A DNA stretch of 64,000 bases, from NCBI RefSeq assembly GCF_035762905.1, contig NZ_DASUCC010000159.1, positions 11,538 to 75,537 of the forward strand. Reading direction: 5' to 3'. Numbering within the stretch: the stretch's first letter is position 1; each line of letters opens with the position of its first letter. Made by a program: the position numbers and the translations under genes. The notes beneath the pieces were generated by a model that ran no database searches, was not told the origin of the DNA, and was given only the letters and a program-made list of their open reading frames with translations. The DNA is from DASYTH01 sp035762905 (GTDB taxonomy: Bacteria; Actinomycetota; Actinomycetes; Mycobacteriales; Pseudonocardiaceae). Positions 25,674 to 33,677 of the stretch are shown piece by piece.

Positions 25674-26924
25674 CTACGCTCTGCTGACCGCGTACCCGGA
25701 CGCGACCGTCTGCCTCGCCCCCGGGCCGAGGAGGTCGGACAACGTTCCAAATCCGTACCGTTGCGGGCATCGGGTCGCGCCGATGTCACGGCCCGTCAGG
25801 CGATGTTGCTTGAGGTATTCCTTGCCCAACTGTTCCTGGCCCCAGCGCACGATCCGGTCGATGGTCGGCGTCGGGACCCCTACAATTTCACAGATACCGC
25901 GCGTGCAGACCAGGCCAAATGGAAGGTCTTCGGCCAAGAACCGATGCTCGAAGTTGGGCACGAACTCTCCTGGCCGCACTTCGACCATAGGATGCCTGAT
26001 GTTCACGTACGCCGCGTTCGTGCCGATAGCGGTCATCAGGTTGCGTTTATCCCTGATATCCGGCCCATATGCGTTGATGAACCAATCATGGATCGGGATG
26101 ACATTCGAAAAGTCCACTTCGGGATGCGTCGCATTGATCTTCTCAGCTACGGCGATCATTTCCCGGCCGATCTCGCTGATGAGGAACGCCGCGTACTCGT
26201 CGATCGCCTCATAGAGCAACGGCCGCTGGTCGAGCGGGGAACCATCCCAGTCCTTCCATCGACCGTACATGGTCGCCGGATGGACGATGGCGTTCATCGA
26301 CTCCAATGTGATGCCGAGAAGGTGCCCGGCCACCGTCAGCGCCGGCCGTTTTCCCAGCAGTCGCTGCAGTATCGACTCGGGATCTCCGACCCGGCTGGGC
26401 CCTGCGCACTCCCGTTTCGCTCCAGAGATGGACTGCTTCACCCCGGAGACATAGGCGCGCCGGCCGAACTTCTCGATCCGGCACGCCCATGGCAGGGTGG
26501 CGAAGTCGATCAGCGTAACCTCGTGCTGTCGATCACCGAGCAGCCTTCGCACCTCGAAGTCGAACCCGCATTGACCAGGCAGCCCGACGATCACGGCGCC
26601 GCGTTCGAGATACGGAGCTAGCGCCGAAAGGTAGCTGTGGTGGGCAAAAGCCGGAAGAGACACGATGACCATGTCACAGCCGCGGGCCGCCTGCTCCGGA
26701 TCGCTCGTCACGACGAACGGTGGGGAAGTGACCTCGTCACCTCCTCCTGCGATCGCAACGGTCAGGCGATGATGCCGCTGGGTGTCCGTCCAGGCCCGCG
26801 CCTTTTCGGGACTGCGGGTGTAGACGCACAGTTCGACATCGGGTTGTGACGAGATCAGGCCGGCCAGAACATGGGACGCCGCGCCGGTGCCACAGACGAG
26901 AACACGAAGCCTATGGTCAGTCAT
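25674..26924 (-). CDS. Opine (octopine/nopaline-type) dehydrogenase
   Basis: A 416-residue NAD(P)-dependent enzyme that would reductively condense an amino acid with an alpha-keto acid. The N-terminal Rossmann segment VLVCGTGAASHVLAGL and the dehydrogenase motif ESMNAIVHPATMYG with the catalytic His fit the family, which includes octopine dehydrogenases and the metallophore enzyme CntM. Base composition is visibly less GC-rich than the flanking genes. Its ATG overlaps the stop of the FAD/NAD(P)-binding gene (ATGA). It predicts a secondary amine carrying two carboxylates, of opine type. The partners cannot be told from sequence. Confidence 0.85.
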   Translation of the reverse strand: MTDHRLRVLVCGTGAASHVLAGLISSQPDVELCVYTRSPEKARAWTDTQRHHRLTVAIAGGGDEVTSPPFVVTSDPEQAARGCDMVIVSLPAFAHHSYLSALAPYLERGAVIVGLPGQCGFDFEVRRLLGDRQHEVTLIDFATLPWACRIEKFGRRAYVSGVKQSISGAKRECAGPSRVGDPESILQRLLGKRPALTVAGHLLGITLESMNAIVHPATMYGRWKDWDGSPLDQRPLLYEAIDEYAAFLISEIGREMIAVAEKINATHPEVDFSNVIPIHDWFINAYGPDIRDKRNLMTAIGTNAAYVNIRHPMVEVRPGEFVPNFEHRFLAEDLPFGLVCTRGICEIVGVPTPTIDRIVRWGQEQLGKEYLKQHRLTGRDIGATRCPQRYGFGTLSDLLGPGARQTVASGYAVSRA

Positions 26925-28801
26925 AACTGCTCAGCTCCAATGCTGAGTTGTTTTAGGACGTTCGCCGCCCAGACAGTTGGATAGCCGTCGCGGCTAACAT
27001 TGAAGGTAGCGATCAGGTTTCCCTCGGTCGGCGTGCCGTACACGGCGATATCCGCGTTCGCGACGCCACGTTGGTCGATCACATATTGGGAGTCCTTGGC
27101 CATGTCGATCGCACCGGTGCAGTATGTGCCGTCCGCGGCACCGGCCGACCCGTTCGTGAACTCTCTGATCATTCCTCGCCGGCGTAGACTTTGGTACAGC
27201 GGCGTTACATCGCGAAGGATCTCAACCGTTGGATACCTGGCATCCACAAGTACCTCGAACTGCGCCGACGTCGCCGGCGGCGAACTGGTTCTGAGCTCGA
27301 AACGGCCCGTGGTGCGGCGTGTGAGCAGTCGAGGATTTCGTGCGACACTGAAGTCGATCAGCCCCGCCCTGTGCAGGGCGAGAAGTTTCTCGATATTGAC
27401 AAGGGGCGGACCGAAAACCACCCGCTTGAAGAGCGGAAAGTAGTATTCGATCAGCAAACGATGGGAATCCGGCGTAAGTCCACCAAAGGCGACGAACGGC
27501 TTCAGCGTGGCGCGAACCTCGTACCACATCGAAACAGCCGCTCGCGCAGGGTCGGCAACCAGTCCGGCACGTGCGTAGTCGATCTCCTGCTTCAGGTAGT
27601 TTTCGACAAACGAATTGTACTCCTCTCCGGTGTTGAATCGGCGCCCACCGATCGGGTCCAATATCCGACCGTAACTGAAGGGCTCCATGTCGGGATGCAG
27701 GGCCACATATCTATCGATGACCTGCCTCATCGCACGGGCGTCGGCACCGCACTCGTCAAGCTCTTTCCGGTCGCGCGGATCAGACATGGCTGTTCTGTAG
27801 AACTGCCGCTCCATCTCGAGCTCGACAAGCGGCCAGACGTCTTTCTGCAGGTCGAGCCGTCCCCCTGGCGAATGTCGCTGCAACTCCGTCAGCCGGTCAG
27901 AGGTGACGAATGCCAGCGGCCGCAAGGCGCTCGGATAGTCCCACGACTTGGGTGCCATGGGCAGGCCGGTGCGACAGAAGGGGAAGATCGTTTCCGGTTC
28001 TTGTCCGCTCATCAGGTAACGGAGCTGTCCGTCAGCGTCGCGTTTGAAGATCCCGCCCCGGCCTTCGGTGAGTGCGAGCACCACATCCAGGAAGGTCAGT
28101 CCGATGCCCTTCATCGCCACACATGCCGCGGCCGGGATACTGCTCAAATTGTCCACCACCGGGTAGGCATATGGTACGTAGGACACCCGGTGATGTTGGG
28201 CGGCAAAATCGCGGTAATGACGTTCTTGTCGCCCGAGACGCACATAAGAGTGACCGGTGGTCAGCACGATCTTGTGTGCGATGAGCCTGTCCCGCCGGCC
28301 CTTCGCGTCGACGAAGTACAGACAGTATCCGTCGTTGCCCGGAACGATATCCGTAACCTCGGCGGTGAACTTTGACAGTCGCATCCCTCGCGGGATGCTG
28401 GCGGCCACTCGTCGAAACCCGTCGCAGAGGTATCGACCGACAACGGCCCGCGGCGGGAAGCTTTCCGGGTCAACCGGCGCCGCCGGCCGAAACTGTGTGT
28501 TGTTCCAGTGGATGAACCTCGACCCCGCCGGCCGGGTCGCGTCCGTGGCGTCCAGACCCCAACCGTTGATCTCCTTCGCCCTGCCGTTGGACAGCAACCA
28601 TGATGGTTGGTCGGGGTCATAGATCGGCGAGCTACCGAAGTGGGTCGACTTGTTGAAGACCGCTACCTGGAGTCCCGTAGGCAGGGGATCGGCGGCATAC
28701 GCCGCGCAGAGCGCCTCCAGGCAGTACAGCCCCCTCGGCCCAACTCCCACGATTGCGACGGTTGGCATCACCGGCTTGGCAAGATCTGTCTCACCGCCCA
28801 C
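26921..28801 (-). CDS. Large FAD/NAD(P)-binding protein (NAD_binding_9 type)
   Basis: A 626-residue flavoprotein-like enzyme. The N-terminal dinucleotide fold TVAIVGVGPRGLYCLEALCA is clear, with a second motif KIVLTTGHSYVRLG and a C-terminal FAD segment (DIAVYGTPTEGNL). The GTG start at 28801 has GGAGAGG 8 bases upstream. Members of this family are poorly characterised and often sit in metabolite clusters. It is co-transcribed between P450 2 (31-base gap) and the opine dehydrogenase (overlap), so it probably acts on the same intermediate. G+C is lower than in neighbours, as for the dehydrogenase. Confidence 0.8.
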   Translation of the reverse strand: MGGETDLAKPVMPTVAIVGVGPRGLYCLEALCAAYAADPLPTGLQVAVFNKSTHFGSSPIYDPDQPSWLLSNGRAKEINGWGLDATDATRPAGSRFIHWNNTQFRPAAPVDPESFPPRAVVGRYLCDGFRRVAASIPRGMRLSKFTAEVTDIVPGNDGYCLYFVDAKGRRDRLIAHKIVLTTGHSYVRLGRQERHYRDFAAQHHRVSYVPYAYPVVDNLSSIPAAACVAMKGIGLTFLDVVLALTEGRGGIFKRDADGQLRYLMSGQEPETIFPFCRTGLPMAPKSWDYPSALRPLAFVTSDRLTELQRHSPGGRLDLQKDVWPLVELEMERQFYRTAMSDPRDRKELDECGADARAMRQVIDRYVALHPDMEPFSYGRILDPIGGRRFNTGEEYNSFVENYLKQEIDYARAGLVADPARAAVSMWYEVRATLKPFVAFGGLTPDSHRLLIEYYFPLFKRVVFGPPLVNIEKLLALHRAGLIDFSVARNPRLLTRRTTGRFELRTSSPPATSAQFEVLVDARYPTVEILRDVTPLYQSLRRRGMIREFTNGSAGAADGTYCTGAIDMAKDSQYVIDQRGVANADIAVYGTPTEGNLIATFNVSRDGYPTVWAANVLKQLSIGAEQL

Positions 28802-28832
28802 CTGAACCGCCTCTCCACGAATCCGTTCGTGG

Positions 28833-30038
28833 CTACCACGTCACCAACAGCTCGGTCGGATGGCGCTGAATGCCGTCGGTTCTCCACGGCACTTCCGCCG
28901 GGGCCACGGCCAACTCCAGCTTGGGAAAGCGGGACAGCAGCGCGGTGAGGATGACCTGACCCTGCATCCTGGCCAGTTGAGCACCGAGACAGTGATGTGG
29001 CCCGTGCCCGAACGCGAGGTGCGCGTTGGGCGCCCGGTCCAGCGCGAGCCGATCCGGCTCGGCAAACACACTCTCGTCCCGGTTGGCCGAGTTGATCGCC
29101 GGCAGGACCGCGTCGCCGGCCGCGATGGTCACGCCGTCCAGTTCGACGTCCACACTCGCAACTCGTGAATGCCCACCGGCGCTCGGCACGCCGGCCGCCA
29201 GTGGAACGAACCGCAGCAACTCCTCGACCGCGTCCGGCACCCGGGACAGGTCCGTGCGTAACCAGGCCGCCTGGCCCGGGTGGGTGAGCAGGGCGAAGAC
29301 GAAGTTGGCCAGCTCGTTCGACGTGGTCTCGTAGCCGTTGGACAGCAGCAGCTCAGCCATGGTCACCAACTCGGCGACGGTGATCTGACCGCCGTTGTCG
29401 GCTTCCCGCACCAGCGCGCTGAACAGGTCGTCAGCCGGGCGCTCGCGGCGCGCGACGACCAGACCGCGAATGCGGTCCAGCATCCCCGCTCTGGCAGCAC
29501 GCGCCGCGGGGACCTGGTCCGCCCCGATGGACACCATCAGTTGCGGAGCGCCGCCAAATTCTTCGCTAACACTGTAGGGAAATCCGAGCACCTCGCAGAT
29601 CGTCATGACCGGCACGCGCTTGGTGAGAATCGGAATGATATCCGCGGGCGGCCCGTGGCCGACCAGCTCGTCGACAAGCCCGTCGACGACCTTCTCCGCC
29701 CACGGGCGCACCCGCTTGACGCCGCGCATGGAAAACGCGGAGGCAAACAGTTTGCGCATCCGGGTGTGCTCGGGCGGATCCAGGCTGATGATCCCATTCG
29801 GCGGGGTCATTGCCGGGCAACGGCGTGGGGCGTCCGAGCCGGCCGCGAGCGACCGGCTGAACCGCGGATCGTCGAACACCGACTTGACCGCGTCATAGCG
29901 GGTGACCAGCCAGGCTTCCCGCCCGAAGGGCGCCTGTACCCGCGCGACCGGTTCGGCCGAACGTAACTGGGCATACAACGGGTCGGGATCCAGGCGCGGT
30001 GGCTGTTCAAAGGAATAGCGGTACACCGTACGCTCCAC
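28833..30038 (-). CDS. Cytochrome P450 (2)
   Basis: A 401-residue P450 of the CYP105/107-like type. The heme loop is AFGHGPHHCLGAQLAR, the ExxR is in AVEELLRFVPL, and the I-helix motif NGYETTSNEL is normal, with acid and Thr present. GTG 30038 has GGAGG 6 bases upstream. First gene of the three-gene operon with the FAD/NAD(P) protein and opine dehydrogenase. Likely role: oxidation of a pathway intermediate. Confidence 0.93.
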   Translation of the reverse strand: MERTVYRYSFEQPPRLDPDPLYAQLRSAEPVARVQAPFGREAWLVTRYDAVKSVFDDPRFSRSLAAGSDAPRRCPAMTPPNGIISLDPPEHTRMRKLFASAFSMRGVKRVRPWAEKVVDGLVDELVGHGPPADIIPILTKRVPVMTICEVLGFPYSVSEEFGGAPQLMVSIGADQVPAARAARAGMLDRIRGLVVARRERPADDLFSALVREADNGGQITVAELVTMAELLLSNGYETTSNELANFVFALLTHPGQAAWLRTDLSRVPDAVEELLRFVPLAAGVPSAGGHSRVASVDVELDGVTIAAGDAVLPAINSANRDESVFAEPDRLALDRAPNAHLAFGHGPHHCLGAQLARMQGQVILTALLSRFPKLELAVAPAEVPWRTDGIQRHPTELLVTW

Positions 30039-30454
30039 AGTTCCTCCCGATATGGGACGATGCCGGTGACCGATACCACTCGCGGCTCACATTTACCACT
30101 AACTTACACCAATATAGTTCAACTGTTCACGCATTCATTTTACCTAGGGGCAAAACTCCGGGCCTAGTAGATATACTTAGTAGCAATCCGCAGCGCGTAC
30201 CAACGCCGCACAAGCGCCTCGCAAACTTAGCGCTTGTGTGGCGTTTTGGCGTCGCGATCGGCGGACCTAACCTCGGGATTTCATGGATGACCGGCGATAC
30301 CAGGTCGTAATACGCGGAAGTGTGTTGGTTAGCGCACTCGGGGCGGACGTCGACACCACGTGCCCGCGATTCGTGCCGCGCCCCGGCCCAGACGCGAGCG
30401 GCGGCGCGCGGGCCGATCCGGCGTCAGGTTTTGATCTTGGCCATGGCTGGCCGA
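30039..30454. other. Intergenic region ahead of the P450 2 operon
   Basis: No gene seen. It is locally AT-richer than its surroundings (30090-30190) and holds the paired half-site operator at 30143-30167. Divergent promoters for the P450 operon and MFS exporter 2 must lie between 30039 and 30653. Confidence 0.5.
30143..30167. promoter_or_regulatory. Paired CCTAG operator of the P450 2 operon
   Basis: CCTAGGGG at 30143 and CCTAG at 30163, 20 bases apart, about 110 bases before the P450 2 start. Same class as the sites at 14528, 17086, 24877 and 32732. Confidence 0.5.
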
Positions 30455-30607
30455 GGTGACGGGTCCGAACTCGTGTTGATCACCGTGACCTGACCTGCAC
30501 GGAGAGACGCTCCATGGCCTGGTTCATCTCGGTCCACATTGCGGCCTTCACCTGCATGATTGGACTGTCCATAATGGATTTTGTCCCGATTGGAATAGCC
30601 GGAATCC
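30455..30607 (-). pseudogene. Decayed copy of the Met/His-rich copper protein gene
   Basis: Fragments align with 14054-14524: one matching CTCGTGTTGRTCACCGTGACC, one matching CATCTCGGTCCAC followed by a shared CACCTGC and CTGTCCATA, then the exporter-promoter segment TTGGAATAGCCGGAATC. About 75 and 250 bases are missing between blocks, including the start codon and membrane segment, so no product is possible. It precedes MFS exporter 2 just as the intact gene precedes MFS exporter 1. Confidence 0.65.
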
Positions 30608-30653
30608 TCTATAGTGACTATTACATCCGTCGAAGGGGCTGGGATTTAGTACT

Positions 30654-31880
30654 ATGGCTCGGGATCCTGCAACCACGCTGCCCAGGGACGTCTACATCAC
30701 CGGCGTCGCCCGGGGAATGTCCACGCTCGGCACCGTGGTCGTGGTCACCGCCCTGCTGCTCGACCTGCACAACCAGCACGCCGGCTCGTGGATCGTCGCA
30801 GGCGTGCTGTTCGCCGGCACACTGCCGATCGTGCTGCTCGCCCCCGTCATCGGTCGGCTGACCGACCGGTACGACGGCCGCGGACTGATCATCATCACCG
30901 GCCTGTGGCAGGCGGCCACCTGCGTGCTGATCACCCTGGTCAGCCATCCGGCCGCGATACTGTCCCTGGTCGCCCTCAACGCCTTCGGCGCCGCGGTGGC
31001 CCAACCGGTGTTCGGCACGCTGATCAGGGCGATGGTGACCGACGACCGCCTCGCCGCGGCCAACAGCGTCCAACAGAGCGGGCACATCCTCGCCCAGCTC
31101 GGTGGAGCACCGGTCAGCGCCCTGCTCACCGGCCTCACCGGCAGCGCCCGCATCCCCCTACTGCTCGCCGCCGCCGGATTCCTCGCCATCAGCGGCGCCG
31201 GGCTGCTGATCCGCACCCGCCGCCGACCACACCACGGCGGAGTCCGAATTCGGCTGCGCGACGGCATGACCGTGTTGCTCGCCGATCGCACCGTCGCCGC
31301 TGCCGTCATCCTCACCATCCTGCTCGTCCTCGTCGTACACGTGCTCTACGTGGCCCAGGTCTACCTCGTCCGCGACACCCTCGGAGCAAGCGAGTTCGTC
31401 TTCGGCCTCCTCCAAGCAGCCCACTTCGTCGGCCTACTCGTCGGCACCGCGATCGCCAGCCGACTCACCACCATGCGCGGCATCCTGATCGGCATCCCCG
31501 TCGCCGCCGCCACCATGTCCTTCGGCATCCTGCTCATCGGCACCACCCGATCGCTTCCGGCCACCTTCCCGCTCTACATCATGATCGGCATCGGCGGCAG
31601 CATCGGCGCCGTCGCGGTCGGAACACTGCTGCTGCTACGCACACCGGACACCGCCGTCGGCCGCGCACTCGCCGGCTTCACCGCCCTGCACCGCAACGCC
31701 GGCCTCATCGCCTACTGCATCGCCGGCCTCGCCCTCGGCGGCTTCCCCGCCGAACTCGTCTACCTGCTCGCCGGCATCGCCGCCATCATCGCCGTACTCG
31801 CCGCCACCCCCGTACTCCACCGAGCCACAATGGCGTTCAATCGGCCGGTCACCCAAGAGCGGTTCGTCAACGGAACGTAG
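30654..31880 (+). CDS. MFS-type exporter 2
   Basis: A 408-residue paralogue of exporter 1, very similar throughout (shared MARDP start, VARGMSTLGTV, GLL/GRLTDRYD loop, FTALHRNAGL). It has the usual 12 helices. Upstream it keeps the GGGATTTAGTAYTATGG start context of exporter 1 but not the TATAAT promoter. It is adjacent and convergent to the split two-domain genes. Two near-identical exporters suggest duplication for dosage, or division of labour between product and intermediate. Confidence 0.88.
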   Translation: MARDPATTLPRDVYITGVARGMSTLGTVVVVTALLLDLHNQHAGSWIVAGVLFAGTLPIVLLAPVIGRLTDRYDGRGLIIITGLWQAATCVLITLVSHPAAILSLVALNAFGAAVAQPVFGTLIRAMVTDDRLAAANSVQQSGHILAQLGGAPVSALLTGLTGSARIPLLLAAAGFLAISGAGLLIRTRRRPHHGGVRIRLRDGMTVLLADRTVAAAVILTILLVLVVHVLYVAQVYLVRDTLGASEFVFGLLQAAHFVGLLVGTAIASRLTTMRGILIGIPVAAATMSFGILLIGTTRSLPATFPLYIMIGIGGSIGAVAVGTLLLLRTPDTAVGRALAGFTALHRNAGLIAYCIAGLALGGFPAELVYLLAGIAAIIAVLAATPVLHRATMAFNRPVTQERFVNGT

Positions 31881-32234
31881 TCAGGGGAGATAGAAGCTGT
31901 CCCGCTGGCAGTAGCTGGCTCGTCCGCTCGAGTCGAGAAAGGTCGAGTAAGCGTCGATGACCAGCCGGCGCTGATCGAGACGGCCGGTGAGCAGCACATG
32001 GGCGAAGACGAGCTCGAAACTGGCGGTGAAACCCGCCGCCCGTTTGCCGCCGACGACCGCGGCGAACGCGGTTCCGGCGACCATGCCCCAGTCGATCGGA
32101 TCGGGGCACCCGGCGCCGGTGATGCGGACGGTGGGCAGTCCCTCCCAATCGTCTATTTCCACGCGGCTGATGCCGGTCGAGTTCTTGTTGTAGTTCACCC
32201 ACCTCCCGAGCAGTGGCCGAAGATCAATCGGCAA
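31881..32234 (-). CDS. Unrecognised D-W-G domain protein, second half of a split two-domain protein
   Basis: About 117 residues from a TTG at 32234 with GAGGGA 6 bases upstream. It corresponds to the second repeat of the protein at 20571: GRWVNYNKNSTGISRVEI, PDPIDWGMVAG, TFLDSSGRASYCQRDSFY. It overlaps the preceding gene by 11 bases in another frame. It could be translated by coupling at this TTG, or the two frames may be joined by frameshifting or have been split by a sequence error. The start is therefore uncertain. Confidence 0.6.
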   Translation of the reverse strand: MPIDLRPLLGRWVNYNKNSTGISRVEIDDWEGLPTVRITGAGCPDPIDWGMVAGTAFAAVVGGKRAAGFTASFELVFAHVLLTGRLDQRRLVIDAYSTFLDSSGRASYCQRDSFYLP

Positions 32235-32658
32235 TTGCGGTCCCTCGGCGATGGAAAAACTCGCGGCTGAGGTAGTTCGGCCGCCCGCTGGAGTCGACGA
32301 ACGCGTTGAACATGTCCAGCACGAGGATTCCCTCGCCGACCCGGCCGGCGAGGATCGTGACCAGAAACCCGAAGTCGAAGGTGGCATTGAAGGCCACCGC
32401 GTCGACGGCGGTGACGTCGGCTCCGTAGGTCGTGGCCTCGGCCTCGCCCCACTCATACGGCTCCAGCTCATTCGGTCCGAACGCCCGCACGAACAATCGG
32501 CCGGCGTGCGGACGTAACTCAAGGCGCACCAGGCCGGCCGTCTGCTCGTCCGTCGCGAACCACGTTCCTACCAGCGGTTCCAGATTCAGCGAGCCGCCAG
32601 GCGGCGGCACGTGTTCCGGAAGTTGGTCCTCCGCGCGGACGTACTCGAGCACTTTCAC
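32224..32658 (-). CDS. Unrecognised D-W-G-E domain protein, first half of a split two-domain protein
   Basis: About 144 residues, GTG 32658 with GGGAGG 8 bases upstream (a GTG at 32688 is also possible). One repeat of the family: EPLVGTWFATDEQTAG, GRLFVRAFGPNE, YEWGEAEA, DSSGRPNYLSREFFHRR. It matches domain 1 of the fused protein at 20571-21338. Its promoter region is related to that of the seven-gene operon. Function unknown. Confidence 0.7.
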   Translation of the reverse strand: MKVLEYVRAEDQLPEHVPPPGGSLNLEPLVGTWFATDEQTAGLVRLELRPHAGRLFVRAFGPNELEPYEWGEAEATTYGADVTAVDAVAFNATFDFGFLVTILAGRVGEGILVLDMFNAFVDSSGRPNYLSREFFHRRGTAIAD

Positions 32659-32967
32659 ACCAGGTGCCTCCCGGGGGTTCCTCGTCACCGACGGTAGGCC
32701 CCCGTTCGAGTACCGGACATGAGACGTTCTTCCTAGGGCAGCCGAATCCCCCTAGGTAATTTTGCCAGGCGCCTTACGCGAGCGAGTCGTCCTAAACATG
32801 GGGTAACGTCTTTGTGACGGGCTGCGCATGACATCTTCCGACCCGATGTCTACGCGGCCACACAACTGCATATCTTCGCGAGTACGTGACTGGGTGAGCA
32901 CGTGCCGCGCGTTTAACTCAGATTTCTTCCAAGGCCAGGTGGAGGAGAATACATTGACGCGCGCACG
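32659..32967. other. Intergenic region ahead of the split two-domain genes
   Basis: No gene seen. It contains the paired operator (32732-32756) within a segment homologous to 24861-24917. The remainder, to the nitroreductase stop, shows no feature I can support. Confidence 0.5.
32732..32756. promoter_or_regulatory. Paired CCTAGG operator of the split two-domain genes
   Basis: CCTAGGG at 32732 and CCCTAGG at 32750, forming a 7-base inverted repeat; hexamer starts are 19 bases apart, as at 24877. It lies about 75 bases before the start codon. Confidence 0.55.
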
Positions 32968-33657
32968 TCAGGCCCGATCGTGCCACTGCACGTAGTCCTC
33001 GAGCTCGGCTCGCCGGGGATGGAAGGTGTTCACCGCCACGGTCTCGTCCGGATATCCCACGGCAAGGCCGCACACGATGAGACGGTCGGCCCCGAGACCC
33101 AGCTCCGCCCGGATGCTGTCGGCGTATCCGGCGACGCTGTACTGCGGGCAGCTGCCCAGTCCACACGCGACCAGTCCGAGCATGACATTCTGCAGGAAGA
33201 AACCCATCTCCAGGAACATTCCGGGCGGCGCCTCCGCGGGCAGGTGGAAGATCATCGCCGTCGGCGCGCCGTAGAAGTCGTAGTTGTCCCGCAGATGCGC
33301 CCGCCGGCCGGCGGCGTCCGCGCGGTCGATTCCCTTGGCGCTCAACACCCCCGCCCCGGCCTCGCGCGCCCGTGCCTCGATCCGTTCGTCCGGAAGCACC
33401 GGCCGGTTCGGGTAGTCCGGCTTCACCGCCACACCGTTGTCGAAGTCCGCACACAGGCGCCGGGCCAAAGAATCTCGGTTTTGCCCGGAAACCACCGCCA
33501 CCTGCCAGGGCTGCCCGTTCCGGGTAGATGGGGCGTGCGCCGCGGCCCGCAGCACCCGCTCGAGCAGATCGCGCTGGACCGGCCGGTCGGTGAAGGCGCG
33601 TTTGCAGTGCCGGGCGCCGAGGACGGCGAAGAGACCATTCCACAGAAAGGCGTCCAT
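32968..33657 (-). CDS. Nitroreductase-family FMN flavoprotein
   Basis: A 229-residue protein of the nitroreductase fold. The N-terminal FMN-binding Arg-rich segment (ARHCKRAFTDRPV), APSTRNGQPWQVAVV and the C-terminal GLGSCPQYSVAGY with LIVCGLAVGYPDE are typical. ATG 33657 is chosen because earlier in-frame codons show no family similarity. It is divergent from the DHQase-like/shikimate dehydrogenase gene only 20 bases away, so the promoters must overlap coding sequence. It may reduce flavin for the luciferase-like enzymes or reduce a pathway intermediate. Confidence 0.88.
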   Translation of the reverse strand: MDAFLWNGLFAVLGARHCKRAFTDRPVQRDLLERVLRAAAHAPSTRNGQPWQVAVVSGQNRDSLARRLCADFDNGVAVKPDYPNRPVLPDERIEARAREAGAGVLSAKGIDRADAAGRRAHLRDNYDFYGAPTAMIFHLPAEAPPGMFLEMGFFLQNVMLGLVACGLGSCPQYSVAGYADSIRAELGLGADRLIVCGLAVGYPDETVAVNTFHPRRAELEDYVQWHDRA

Positions 33658-33677
33658 GCCATGGGATTGTCGTCGCC

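Noticed and set aside
25674..26924. Reading the opine dehydrogenase as proof of a staphylopine-type pathway.
   Set aside because: No nicotianamine-synthase-like or histidine-racemase-like gene is present in the window, so only the general opine chemistry is supported.
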